Origin: JAGQPD01 sp020426865
GTDB taxonomy: Bacteria > Planctomycetota > Planctomycetia > Pirellulales > Pirellulaceae
Direction: 5' to 3'
NCBI GenBank assembly: GCA_041399065.1
Contig: JAWKTN010000004.1
Coordinates: 930,001 to 994,000, forward strand
DNA length: 64,000 nucleotides
Below the pieces are notes generated by a model that had not been told where the DNA came from, made no database searches, and saw only the letters and a program-made list of their open reading frames with translations. The translations under genes were made by a program, and so were the position numbers. Positions 26,665 through 35,706 of this stretch are shown piece after piece. Position 1 is the stretch's first letter; each line of letters begins with the position of its first letter.

Positions 26665-28198
26665 CGAATTCTCCATTGTCCAGTGCTTTCATTGGGAAGA
26701 CTTGCGAAGGTGTGTGTTGGCTGGCCATTAACCGTGACAAATCATGGACCAAATCCGCATGGTCGGCGGCCACATCCCTTGATTCGCTGGGATCTGCCTC
26801 CAGATTGTAAAGCTCCGTCTTGTGTTGTCCGCGATGAAGGTTCACTCGGACCGCCTTCCACGGCCCTTGCCAAATCGCTTGCTGGCCACCGTAGCCGTTG
26901 AACTCACGGTACAAGAACGACCTCGGTGCTTGTTGCTGGCCAAGAAGCGTTGGTGCAAAACTCTGGCCGTCGATGTTGTCGGGCAGCGGCGAAGACTGCG
27001 GAGCATCGCTACTATCAGCGTTGGCCACTTCAGTCAGTTCGACGAGCGTTGGCATCCAATCTTCAAAGCCGCAGAGATAATTGGATTCCGCGCCCGCTGC
27101 GACATGTTGTGGATACCGCACGATGGCCGGGACGCGAATCCCGCCTTCGTAGATGGAGCCCTTCAAGCCACGCAATTCGCCGACACTTTCGAAAAACTCT
27201 GCGTCCACCTCCTTGTCCAGATGCGTCGTGCCGTTATCGGATGTAAACACGACAATGGTATTTTCGTCCAAGCCAAGCTCGTGCAATAAGTTCATCAATT
27301 CGCCCACATGCCGATCGAGATGCGTGATCATCGCGGCATATGCCGCGCGCGGCGTCATGTGCGGAGTGTAACCGCCACCGGTAAAGGGTGTTTCGGACCA
27401 TCCCTGCCGAAGATAAGGCTGCAGTTCTTCATCTGGCACATGTAATGCGACGTGGGGGATGATCGTCGGATAGTACAGAAAGAACGGACGTTCGGCATTC
27501 TGACGCACGAATTGAATGGCTTGCTTCTGAATGCGATCGGGAGCGTAGTCGGTTCCTTTGAACTTGCTGTAGCTTGCCGGGTTGTGGGGATCCTCTCCTT
27601 CAGCCAAGCTTGCGTGCCCTGGAATAGCAGGATGGTTATCCAGCGGCACTCGACTGTTATCGTTCCAAAGGTAGTCAGGGTAGTAGCTGTGTGCGTGCCG
27701 TTGGCAGTTGTAGCCGAAAAATCGCTGAAAGCCTTGCTGCAAAGGGTCCCCTTCGGAACCAGGATATCCCAACCCCCATTTGCCAAACGCACCACATACA
27801 TATCCTCGCGTGGAGAGGACTTCTGCGATTGTCACCTCCGCATCCGGAATCGGATTTTGTCCCTCCGGCTGATGCTCGCTGTTATCGCGAACCCAGGCGT
27901 GCCCCCCATGCTTGCCCGTCATCAACACACATCGCGATGGCGCACAAACGGGGGCCCCGCAGTAATGGTGCGTCAGACGCATCCCTTGTTTCGCAAGTGC
28001 GTCAATGTTCGGGGTGTGAATCTTCTGCTGACCATAACATCCCAGCTCACGATACCCCAAATCATCAGCAATGATAAACACGATATTCGGGGGTCGCGTT
28101 GCTCCGAACGTCGGAGCGATAGAGGTGAGGGCGACCGTTGCCACGATGGCAAGTGCCGCTGTCCAGGAACCTGTAGCGATTCTGGTGCGTGAATCCAT
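26657..28198 (-). CDS. Sulfatase (formylglycine-dependent, type I)
   Basis: 513 aa from ATG 28198, beginning with an export signal (SWTAALAIVATVALTSIAPTFGA). The core starts PNIVFIIADDLGYRELGCYG (metal-binding Asp pair). The C85-A-P-S-R89 motif is the site converted to formylglycine, and GKWGLG with later FTSDNGTTH and H residues completes the metal and substrate site. The enzyme hydrolyses sulfate esters, typically of sulfated polysaccharides; substrate not deducible. A formylglycine-generating enzyme or anaerobic maturase is required and is not in the window. Its stop overlaps the start of the PEP-CTERM gene by eight bases. Confidence 0.95.
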   Translation of the reverse strand: MDSRTRIATGSWTAALAIVATVALTSIAPTFGATRPPNIVFIIADDLGYRELGCYGQQKIHTPNIDALAKQGMRLTHHYCGAPVCAPSRCVLMTGKHGGHAWVRDNSEHQPEGQNPIPDAEVTIAEVLSTRGYVCGAFGKWGLGYPGSEGDPLQQGFQRFFGYNCQRHAHSYYPDYLWNDNSRVPLDNHPAIPGHASLAEGEDPHNPASYSKFKGTDYAPDRIQKQAIQFVRQNAERPFFLYYPTIIPHVALHVPDEELQPYLRQGWSETPFTGGGYTPHMTPRAAYAAMITHLDRHVGELMNLLHELGLDENTIVVFTSDNGTTHLDKEVDAEFFESVGELRGLKGSIYEGGIRVPAIVRYPQHVAAGAESNYLCGFEDWMPTLVELTEVANADSSDAPQSSPLPDNIDGQSFAPTLLGQQQAPRSFLYREFNGYGGQQAIWQGPWKAVRVNLHRGQHKTELYNLEADPSESRDVAADHADLVHDLSRLMASQHTPSQVFPMKALDNGEFDD

Positions 28199-28430
28199 CA
28201 AACTATTTCCCCGTTTCCCCGCTTTGGTCTGGTGGTGAGAATCTGACACTATCCTAACAACTGGCAAGGAGAGTGCTACCCACGAATTCCCGCTACGGAA
28301 CCGATTCTTAAGGTCTGGATCTTTGCTCGCAGATTACACATAATCACGACGATGGAATCGCTGACGGAATCGCTGACGTTCCGCCATTGCCCCACCTGTA
28401 TTCATTTCCACCCTCCGCGAAAGGATCGTC

Positions 28431-29486
28431 ATGTCCATTCATCGTTTTTTGCGACCGTGCCGTACGCTTGGTTTCGTGCTGTTGATCGTCGGCGCGTTCA
28501 ATATCGCATCGGCTCACGAGGATGCCGGCCCCATCGCCGTACAAATGGTGAGTGCTGCCAATGAATTTCTTGATACCCTCACGCCGGAACTCAAGCAGCA
28601 GATCACGTTCAAGTTCGACGGGCCGGAACGTACGGACTGGCACTTTATCCCCAAGGACCGGACCGGTGTTAAGCTCAAAGATCTGTCGTTGGAGCAACGC
28701 CGAGCAGCGCACCACCTGCTCCATACGACATTGAGTTCGGCCGGGTATTTGAAGGCGACCTCGATCATGAATCTCGAGAATGTGTTGCGACTTCTGGAAA
28801 GCGACCAGGCCGATGTCAACCAACGGCGCGATCCGGAAAAGTACTGGCTGGCCATCTACGGCACGCCAAGCACTGATCAACCGTGGGGGTGGCGTATCGA
28901 AGGACATCACTTGTCACTCAATTTTTCAACGGTGGAAGGTATTGTCGCTAGCACGCCACTATTCTTGGGGGCGAACCCAGCTGAGGTACGAGTCGGCCCG
29001 AGCACCGGCTTGCGAGTGCTGGGTGAAGAGGAAGACATGGCGCGAGGACTGCTCGCAATGCTTAACGAAGAACAACGCCAACAAGCAACGATCGCCACCG
29101 AGGCCCCCAAGGATGTGATCACCGCACCAGAAAACAAAATCGACTTGGGCGACCCCGCCGGGATCAGCTGGGAAGAATTGCGTGGCAAACAGCGTCAGGC
29201 GCTGATGCGACTCGTGCGTCAATTTGCCAACAATTTGCATTCCCAGCTTTCGAATGCCGAGATGCAAAGCATTCAGGAAGCGGGACGAGAAGGTATTCAC
29301 TTTGCCTGGGCTGGCTCGCACGATCGCGGCAAAGCCCATTACTTTCGGATCCACGGTCCGACGTTCATCATCGAATACGACAACACGCAAAACGACGCCA
29401 ATCACGTCCATGCGGTGTGGCATTCGCTGAAGAATGACTTCAACCTCGACACCCTCCGTCAGCATCACGCTGACCATCCACACTAG
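28431..29486 (+). CDS. DUF3500 domain protein, exported
   Basis: 351 aa. A signal peptide (TLGFVLLIVGAFNIASAHE) precedes a full DUF3500 domain: FLDTLTPELKQQITFKFDGPERTDWHFIP, LSLEQRRAAHHLL, YWLAIYGTPSTDQPWGWRIEGHHLSLNF, PAEVRVGP, and near the end HYFRIHGPTFIIEYDNTQNDANHVHAVWH. The family is of unknown function and widespread in exported bacterial proteins; the conserved HHLSLN and His/Asp residues hint at metal binding. It is convergent with the lipoprotein gene, with a 4-bp overlap of stops. Confidence 0.9.
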   Translation: MSIHRFLRPCRTLGFVLLIVGAFNIASAHEDAGPIAVQMVSAANEFLDTLTPELKQQITFKFDGPERTDWHFIPKDRTGVKLKDLSLEQRRAAHHLLHTTLSSAGYLKATSIMNLENVLRLLESDQADVNQRRDPEKYWLAIYGTPSTDQPWGWRIEGHHLSLNFSTVEGIVASTPLFLGANPAEVRVGPSTGLRVLGEEEDMARGLLAMLNEEQRQQATIATEAPKDVITAPENKIDLGDPAGISWEELRGKQRQALMRLVRQFANNLHSQLSNAEMQSIQEAGREGIHFAWAGSHDRGKAHYFRIHGPTFIIEYDNTQNDANHVHAVWHSLKNDFNLDTLRQHHADHPH

Positions 29487-29974
29487 GGCCTAGGGACTTG
29501 AGGCCTTGGGATCTTGATGTGTAATGGCACGTCGCCGGTATCAATGGTTAGCGGCGACGTGTTGATTTCCGCGTATTCAGGCGGAATCAGATTCGGTTTG
29601 CCGGCGACCAAGATCGATACCTGATGCTCGCCGACCACCAGACCGTCGTTGTATTTGTAGGTCGTTACTTCAGCGAATGTTCCGTCTTGGACGTTCACCA
29701 GTGCACTGGCCGGACGAGGCGATTTGCCGTCCTTCGGCGGTGTCAGTGATTGGAATTCAATGCGTATCGATTTTGCGGGTATCAGCGATCCGTCATCATA
29801 GGTGATTTTTCCCGTAACCGGCACCTGGCGAAACGGATTGCCATCGCCGCAGCCGGCGATTGTCACACTCAGCACCAGCAGCGCAATACCTCGAACCAAC
29901 AAGTATTGCCGGCCCATTGCCACACACGCGTCACGAGGCAGGGAAGTCGGCGTCTTCATGGTTCGTGTCGACAT
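29483..29974 (-). CDS. Lipoprotein with transthyretin/carboxypeptidase-regulatory-like domain
   Basis: 163 aa. ATG 29974 sits in TAATG, overlapping the stop of the DUF1559 gene, so translation is coupled; internal Met codons at 29959 and 29917 are alternatives. A hydrophobic stretch ends in the lipobox TIAGC, followed by GDGNPFRQVPVTGKITYDDGSLI, a small beta-sandwich start typical of regulatory-like domains in planctomycete lipoproteins. The C-terminus is Pro-rich. These proteins are commonly encoded directly after DUF1559 genes, as here. The function of the pair is unknown. Confidence 0.8.
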   Translation of the reverse strand: MSTRTMKTPTSLPRDACVAMGRQYLLVRGIALLVLSVTIAGCGDGNPFRQVPVTGKITYDDGSLIPAKSIRIEFQSLTPPKDGKSPRPASALVNVQDGTFAEVTTYKYNDGLVVGEHQVSILVAGKPNLIPPEYAEINTSPLTIDTGDVPLHIKIPRPQVPRP

Positions 29975-31047
29975 TACCACTGCCCCTCAATCACGTAGCT
30001 GTCCGTGGCGACATTCAATCGCTGCCAAGTGCGGAAGACTTTCGGATCGGGGTTGACACCGGCGCCTTGCGAGCCAGCTTCGACAAAGTCGCTGATGAAC
30101 CGTACACTCCCGTCGCACATCGCCACATTCACGCCACCAGGATGGACGCTGCGCACGACGCTTTGTGCGCCTTCGCTGTATCCGGCATCTGGATACATAC
30201 AATTCGACAACAGCGTCTGTTCGTCGACGTCCTGGATAATAAACTGGCTATCCTTCACATCATCGTCGCCGCGTTGGCAACTGTTCGGAGCGTTGACCTG
30301 ATTGGATGCGTGTCGCCAGTGGATGCTGGAGCCAACCATTCCCATGGCCCAGACCCCACGCCGATCGCGGTCGCCAAGTCCCACCCGGAGCTCGCCAAAC
30401 ATGAGCGTCTTGGTAGTGCCGTCGGTGATCTTCTTGATATTGATTCCTTCCCCCAGTGGCGCAATTCCTTGTGCGAATGGATCGTCGCCGACCCCCTCAC
30501 GGTCCCAGAGAATGGGCAGGTACTGACCACCATTGATGCCGTAATTGCCACGCGCCCAATTGCCCAGGCTGAGACTCATCCGACTGCCCAGGCCTTGATC
30601 GCTGGGGCAAAGCATCACCGCCAATTCGGTACCGCGTGGCCCCGAATTGATGGGATCGCTGATCTGCACGCCGCCGTCGGCGTTCAGAGTAAAGGAATCA
30701 TAGAGCGATTGCTCTTCGATATACGGCAGCAGCAGGATCGCCCAATTGGCAAACAACCGACGCCCCTGCTGGAATTGCCCCTTATCGCCGTCGGAGGCCG
30801 CACCCGAGCGGACAACGATTGCCGGCGGAAACACGTTGCGCGCCGAGTGGTAGTTGTGCATCGCCAAACTGATGTTTTTTAAGTTGTTCGTGCACTGGAT
30901 CTTGCGAGCTGCTTCACGAGCTGCGTTGACAGCGGGCAGCAGCAACGCCACGAGCAATCCGATGATGGCGATCACCACTAACAGCTCGACCAACGTAAAT
31001 GCCCGAGGACGAGTTCGGGAAAGAGTTGCGCGAGTCTTCGTGTCCAT
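29974..31047 (-). CDS. DUF1559 protein with prepilin-type N-terminus
   Basis: 357 aa. ATG 31047 overlaps the preceding stop as TGATG. The N-terminus has the type IV pilin cleavage/methylation motif RAFTLVELLVVIAIIGLLVALLLPAVNAAREAAR, followed by the DUF1559 signature CTNNLKNISLAMHNYH. The globular domain contains WAILLLPYIEEQSLYD and CPSDQG, and ends with the H-X9-DG type motif HPGGVNVAMCDGSVRFI. DUF1559 proteins are massively expanded in planctomycetes and are thought to be pseudopilin-like envelope proteins. It is the middle gene of a coupled three-gene unit. Confidence 0.95.
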   Translation of the reverse strand: MDTKTRATLSRTRPRAFTLVELLVVIAIIGLLVALLLPAVNAAREAARKIQCTNNLKNISLAMHNYHSARNVFPPAIVVRSGAASDGDKGQFQQGRRLFANWAILLLPYIEEQSLYDSFTLNADGGVQISDPINSGPRGTELAVMLCPSDQGLGSRMSLSLGNWARGNYGINGGQYLPILWDREGVGDDPFAQGIAPLGEGINIKKITDGTTKTLMFGELRVGLGDRDRRGVWAMGMVGSSIHWRHASNQVNAPNSCQRGDDDVKDSQFIIQDVDEQTLLSNCMYPDAGYSEGAQSVVRSVHPGGVNVAMCDGSVRFISDFVEAGSQGAGVNPDPKVFRTWQRLNVATDSYVIEGQW

Positions 31048-33281
31048 CACTGTCTCGAGTATCGCCGCCGCATGAGCACGGCGGCGATACCGGCCAAGGA
31101 AAGTACCGCCCAACCAGAGACTGGCTCGGGAACCGAAGTAACTGATGCGGCGCTGGCGGTGTTACCGAAGTTATCTTTCCACACTGTGTAATCAGCCGCA
31201 TCGATCACGCTGTTGCCGTTTCCATCCGCCGTTAGTTCCGTTGTCGATCCGAAATTGTCCTTCCAGACGGTGTAATCGGCAGCATCGACGACACCATTGC
31301 CGTTGTAGTCACCAGGCAGATTGGCGACCTCGCCCACGTAGACGACCTCACCGAAGGCCAGGCGATCGGGACGAGTCGTATCGCGGTACCGAAAGATCAG
31401 ATCTTCGGTCGCGCCGGGAGTAAATGCCGCGCCCAAATTGAGCACTGCGTTGTCCGCCAAATTGCTGGAACCTCCCAGGAATGCTTCGGTCAGATCATTG
31501 GCACTTGCACCGCCGGCGGCGTCCCAACCTTCCAAGGGACTATCGCCAGCAATTGTGCCGGCGTCCGAACCATCAACGGCATTCACGTTTTGTGCGTCCA
31601 GTGAATTCCAACCGGCCGAACTAAGCGAACCTGCCTCGCTCTTGAGTTCGTAATAGTCGATGCCGAAGCTCTGGCCCGTGGCATCGTTCTTGATCGATAC
31701 TTGACCAGTCCCGCGATCGACCTCCAATGTCAGTACTTCCGGCGTGGCAATTTGTGTGATCCGAAAGTTGTCGAAGTAGATCGTTGCCGGACTAAGTCCC
31801 CAGAAGCCGTTGAGCCCGATATTGATTTGATAGAAGCCGGTGGAGCTGGCCGGCAAAAGAGTCCCGGCACCGTCGTTGGCCCCCGTTCCATCCAATGCGA
31901 TCTGCACTGGGACCGTTGCCGTCGTCCCTAATTCGTTATGCTCCGCCACGTTATCGTACTGCATCCATCCGCCGTTACTGTTCAGCGCCACAGAGACACT
32001 TGCATTGAAAAAGATATCTTGTGGAATACTCGCCTGGTCGAACGTGACGTCAAATTCCAAAACGTGGAGGTCCGTGCCGACTTCCACTGCGTTGGCAAAA
32101 ATGTTGTAGCCATCCGACCCGGTGCCGTACGACACCTGCGCGTCCCAGCTGAATCCATCTTCAGGCTGCGTGACTCCCAAGCTCTGCACACCCTCGGTGG
32201 CGCCGATCGATGAAAGTGATAACGTCGGGTCGGTTGGGAACGCGACGTGAAAGTCTGCCACGACCCAGCCTTCGGTATCGGTCTCAAACGAATGCAGCAA
32301 CTGCCCAGAAGCAAACTGCGGCGACGCCGCGGATGCCAATGCAACCAGCAACAAGAACGTCGCCACGCGTCCTCGCCGGCGACGTAGTAAAAATAATGGG
32401 AATACAGTCGCCGCCAAAACCAACGCCGCCGGCTCAGGGACCCCTCGTACTGCTGCCAACGCCCCGGCGCCATTGATCGCGTCGTAGCGGGATTCGAAGA
32501 CAAGATAATCATCGAAGTCACTAACGCCCGATACATTGAAGTCGCCGCGCGAAAACCTATCTGACAACGATAAGTCGCTGAGATCCTGCTTGTGGTTCTC
32601 AATGAAGATTTCCCAATCAAGTACGTTCACGACATTGTCATTGTTCAAGTCCGGCTCTAATGCACTCACCCGAAGATTGTCGTAGAATAACGTCGCTTGC
32701 TGCCCATCTCCCCAATCCCCGCTGGCCGCGAATAACATCTGCACGGAAGTGCTCGTCCCCGAAAGCGAGCCAAACAACGAAAGCGGAAGCAAAAAGTGGG
32801 CCGTCTCATCGGTGGAACCGTTCGTCTGAGGATACGTCGGCGCCGTGATGTCGACCTGACTCCATCCAGCGTTCGTCTGCATCGCCAATTGATGATTGAC
32901 GTACGTTACGGTCCCCTGCGGGATCTCACTGGTATCGTATGTCACGTCAAATTCGACAACACCGATTCCAGTTTCACTTCCAGCGGCTGCAACCACCGCA
33001 TCCAAAGCCGCACCCTCTAGCACGCGATCGCCCCAGCGCAGATAGCCCTGATTGGGAAGCGTCACCGCTAAACTGTCCGTGCCGTCGGTCACCCCCTTCG
33101 CTCCACCCGGCCGCGATGCACTGTTGACAAGGACCGCGCCATTCTGCGAATTCCATCCCTCCGTAGATCCTTCCCAAGAGTTGAGCAACTGCGCTTCGGC
33201 CGCTCTGGCCATGATAAACGGAACGATCGTGGCACAGATGATCAACCGCAAGACGACTACCGCTCCGCTTCGCTGAACCAT
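31047..33281 (-). CDS. Two PEP-CTERM proteins fused in one frame
   Basis: 744 aa from ATG 33281 (GGGGAG upstream). First unit: signal peptide (LRLIICATIVPFIMARAAEA), a beta-sandwich domain (SWEGSTEGWN... LFYDNLRVSAL), a dockerin-like pair (DLNNDNVVNVLDWEIF, GDFNVSGVSDFDDY), then a complete sorting tail VPEPAALVLAATVFPLFLLRRRR. Only two codons later a second signal peptide begins (VATFLLLVALASAASPQFASGQ), followed by a related sandwich domain (LLHSFETDTEGW... IYFDNFRI), more beta structure, the canonical dockerin cassette and a second tail, VPEPVSGWAVLSLAGIAAVLMRRR. The boundary valine is GTG (32366) with GAGGA three bases before it, so the second unit might also be translated alone. The stop overlaps the DUF1559 start. 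Confidence 0.85.
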   Translation of the reverse strand: MVQRSGAVVVLRLIICATIVPFIMARAAEAQLLNSWEGSTEGWNSQNGAVLVNSASRPGGAKGVTDGTDSLAVTLPNQGYLRWGDRVLEGAALDAVVAAAGSETGIGVVEFDVTYDTSEIPQGTVTYVNHQLAMQTNAGWSQVDITAPTYPQTNGSTDETAHFLLPLSLFGSLSGTSTSVQMLFAASGDWGDGQQATLFYDNLRVSALEPDLNNDNVVNVLDWEIFIENHKQDLSDLSLSDRFSRGDFNVSGVSDFDDYLVFESRYDAINGAGALAAVRGVPEPAALVLAATVFPLFLLRRRRGRVATFLLLVALASAASPQFASGQLLHSFETDTEGWVVADFHVAFPTDPTLSLSSIGATEGVQSLGVTQPEDGFSWDAQVSYGTGSDGYNIFANAVEVGTDLHVLEFDVTFDQASIPQDIFFNASVSVALNSNGGWMQYDNVAEHNELGTTATVPVQIALDGTGANDGAGTLLPASSTGFYQINIGLNGFWGLSPATIYFDNFRITQIATPEVLTLEVDRGTGQVSIKNDATGQSFGIDYYELKSEAGSLSSAGWNSLDAQNVNAVDGSDAGTIAGDSPLEGWDAAGGASANDLTEAFLGGSSNLADNAVLNLGAAFTPGATEDLIFRYRDTTRPDRLAFGEVVYVGEVANLPGDYNGNGVVDAADYTVWKDNFGSTTELTADGNGNSVIDAADYTVWKDNFGNTASAASVTSVPEPVSGWAVLSLAGIAAVLMRRRYSRQ

Positions 33282-33397
33282 GGATGAATCTCCCCAAGTA
33301 GATGATTGCCTGTCCCACAAGAATCATATGCCATACGCCAACCACTCTTCAGCGTGTGAAGATAACCGAATGCCCCCCAATCGGCCAGTCTTGCCCA

Positions 33398-33436
33398 CCA
33401 TTTTTTCGTGCCATTTTTTCGTGCCATTTGTTCGTG
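33398..33436. repeat. Three tandem 13-bp units
   Basis: CCATTTTTTCGTG (33398-33410), the same again (33411-33423), and CCATTTGTTCGTG (33424-33436). The repeat lies in the 250-bp gap between the double PEP-CTERM gene and the TPR-containing frame, which otherwise shows no gene. Confidence 0.75.
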
Positions 33437-33531
33437 GCACCCAAGTGTGAAATTGAAACGGTGCGGAGTTCCCCCCGCAACAGGACCGAAATGGCACCAA
33501 AAAAGCGCCAACAAAAAAATCGAAATCAAAA

Positions 33532-35685
33532 TCAGTTTTCAGTTTCACCGTCTATTGGCGGATCGCTGGTGGTCGGGCGGTCGCGGCCTTGAGCTTCGCG
33601 GGCCGCGGCAAGATTTCGGCGGAACTTCTCATTCGTTGGCGCCAAACCCGCAGCCCTTTCCAAATAACGAATCGCCTGGTCCCAGTCGCCTGCTCCGGCG
33701 TAGAGCCCACCGAGATTGTTGGCGACACTGGCGTCGTGCGGGTTCAGTTGCAGCGATCGGGTCAAATGAACGATCGCTTCTTCCTTACGACCGGTAAGTG
33801 CCAGGCAGAGCCCCAGATTCTTGTGAATACTGGCGTTGTTTTCGTCCAGCTTGACGGCCGACGCCAACGGTTCAATTGCGTCAGCCATCTTTCCTTGAGC
33901 CATGTAGGCGACACTTAAGTTCTGGAGAATCCTCGCATCGTTGGGCGCCAATGCGCTGGCCGTTTGATATTCGCCAACTGCGTCCTCGACTCGACCGGAC
34001 GTACGCAACACTTCCGCCAAGCTAAGTCGGATCGTCGGGTTGTCGGGAGCCAGCCGTACTGCTTCTCTCAATTGAGCGATCGCGCTGTCGAATTGCTTGA
34101 GTGCCAGCAACACGAGGCTGAGGTTGGCTCTGATTTGCGGATCCTCCGGCGCAAGTTCGATGGCTTGTCGAAAGTGTGCCATCGCCTCCGCTGACTGACC
34201 CGAAAGATGCAGCGTGCTGCCGAGGTTATTCTGCATTTGAGCATTGTCGGCGTCGATCGCCACTGCATCACGAAAGTGTCGTTCGGCAGTAAGGAAGTCG
34301 TTCTCGCGTCTTGCCGCATCGCCCAACTTGGCAAACACCGCCGCCAACTGTGGGGAGTTCACAAACAAGTCGCGATGGGACGTCAGCATCGTCCGGACAT
34401 CATCACGATAACCTTGCTCGAGAAACGCATCGGCGTAGTAGGCAAGATTGTAACGAGGTTGCCGGAACCAACGGCCAGTTTCATTGTCCGTAGCAAGCGG
34501 CAGATTGCCGTTGGATCGGTTAGTAAGCAGTTGCACGTCACGCGAGATAATCTCCCGCGAAACGCGACCCTTGTAAATCGCTCTGATGCAACCGGACTCG
34601 TCAAGTAAAAAGCTCGTCGGAACGGGAAGCGGGTATTGCAGGCCAAATATCTGATCGTTTGCCAGCTGCAATCGCTGCAAAAGTGCGGCATTCGCGATAC
34701 CACCGTGGAAAGGGAAACCAATTTTCTGCAAAGCCGATTCGGCATCGTTGGAGTCTGTATTGTGTTGCGGATCGAGGCCATCCACTGACAGAGCAATGAC
34801 TCGCAGGTTGATGTCGTTAAATGACGTCGCGTTTTGCGACCACTCGTTCAATTCATGCAAGCAGGGAACGCACCAGCTGGCCCAGAGATGGAGCAGCACG
34901 GGAGAGCCGTGGTATGGCGACAAGTCGTGTTTCACTCGGTCGAAACCTTCGTACTCGACGTGGGGTAATGGGACCGGGCCGGTGAGCCGAGCGACAATTT
35001 GTGGCTCGCTCTTGCCTGGTGTCACCGTGCCAGCCGTTAACGGCGACGTTGTATTGATCGTGACTTCCGTTGCAGTCGACGTCCCTTCCACAATGCGGTA
35101 CCGGCGGTCGGCAACCAGTCCGTCGACCTGCTCCTGAGTGCCATTGGGCCACCGAATAAGCACGTGAGCTATGTCAGTATTCTGGCCCAAGCCGAACAAC
35201 AGGCATTTTGTCGATTGTGCCATGAAGCCTTCGCCAGCGTGAAGCGACTTGCAGAGGGTTGTTGGCGGGCGACTCGGGTCGGACGACCTAAGTACCACGT
35301 CGACTCGAGCTCCGACAGCGTCGCGATTGCAGTGGACTCCCTCCAATTGAACCGCCAGAAAATGGTTTTGGTCGTCGCGGTCATTCCGCAACAACCTCAG
35401 CCGCGGCCCGGTCCGATTGGCGATCCAACAGTCGTTGTCGCCGTCTTGATCCCAATCGACCAACGCCAATCCGCGGCCATCGTCAAGGAAATCGAAGCCG
35501 CTAACCGCACTGATTGTGGCAAATCTTCCATTTTGAAGATTCAGGAAACAGCAATGGCGTTCGTTACCACTGAATGAGGCACCTTGGCGCAACATCCGAT
35601 ACAATTCGTTTTGATTCTTGGCGTACGGACTGTCCGGATCATATTCCAACGTATCTTCTGCCATGGATTCGGGTGAAAGCGACAC
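33532..35685 (-). CDS. ASPIC/UnbV - thioredoxin-like - TPR protein (downstream part of a TGA-split gene)
   Basis: 717 codons open from a GTG at 35685, with no signal peptide or convincing own start. It is in the same frame as the upstream FG-GAP gene and separated only by TGA 35707-35709 and seven codons (SFFWRQV). Domains: end of the propeller (LALVDWDQDGDNDCWIANRTGPRL), ASPIC/UnbV (about 90-200, with GEGFMAQSTKCLLFGLG), a TlpA/peroxiredoxin-like thioredoxin domain with active site WASWCVPCLHE (about 270), and six or more TPRs (about 450-700). An ASPIC domain without its FG-GAP partner would be odd, so this is most likely the C-terminal part of one roughly 1,380-residue protein. Confidence 0.8.
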   Translation of the reverse strand: MSLSPESMAEDTLEYDPDSPYAKNQNELYRMLRQGASFSGNERHCCFLNLQNGRFATISAVSGFDFLDDGRGLALVDWDQDGDNDCWIANRTGPRLRLLRNDRDDQNHFLAVQLEGVHCNRDAVGARVDVVLRSSDPSRPPTTLCKSLHAGEGFMAQSTKCLLFGLGQNTDIAHVLIRWPNGTQEQVDGLVADRRYRIVEGTSTATEVTINTTSPLTAGTVTPGKSEPQIVARLTGPVPLPHVEYEGFDRVKHDLSPYHGSPVLLHLWASWCVPCLHELNEWSQNATSFNDINLRVIALSVDGLDPQHNTDSNDAESALQKIGFPFHGGIANAALLQRLQLANDQIFGLQYPLPVPTSFLLDESGCIRAIYKGRVSREIISRDVQLLTNRSNGNLPLATDNETGRWFRQPRYNLAYYADAFLEQGYRDDVRTMLTSHRDLFVNSPQLAAVFAKLGDAARRENDFLTAERHFRDAVAIDADNAQMQNNLGSTLHLSGQSAEAMAHFRQAIELAPEDPQIRANLSLVLLALKQFDSAIAQLREAVRLAPDNPTIRLSLAEVLRTSGRVEDAVGEYQTASALAPNDARILQNLSVAYMAQGKMADAIEPLASAVKLDENNASIHKNLGLCLALTGRKEEAIVHLTRSLQLNPHDASVANNLGGLYAGAGDWDQAIRYLERAAGLAPTNEKFRRNLAAAREAQGRDRPTTSDPPIDGETEN

Positions 35686-35706
35686 GACCTGCCGCCAGAA
35701 GAAACT

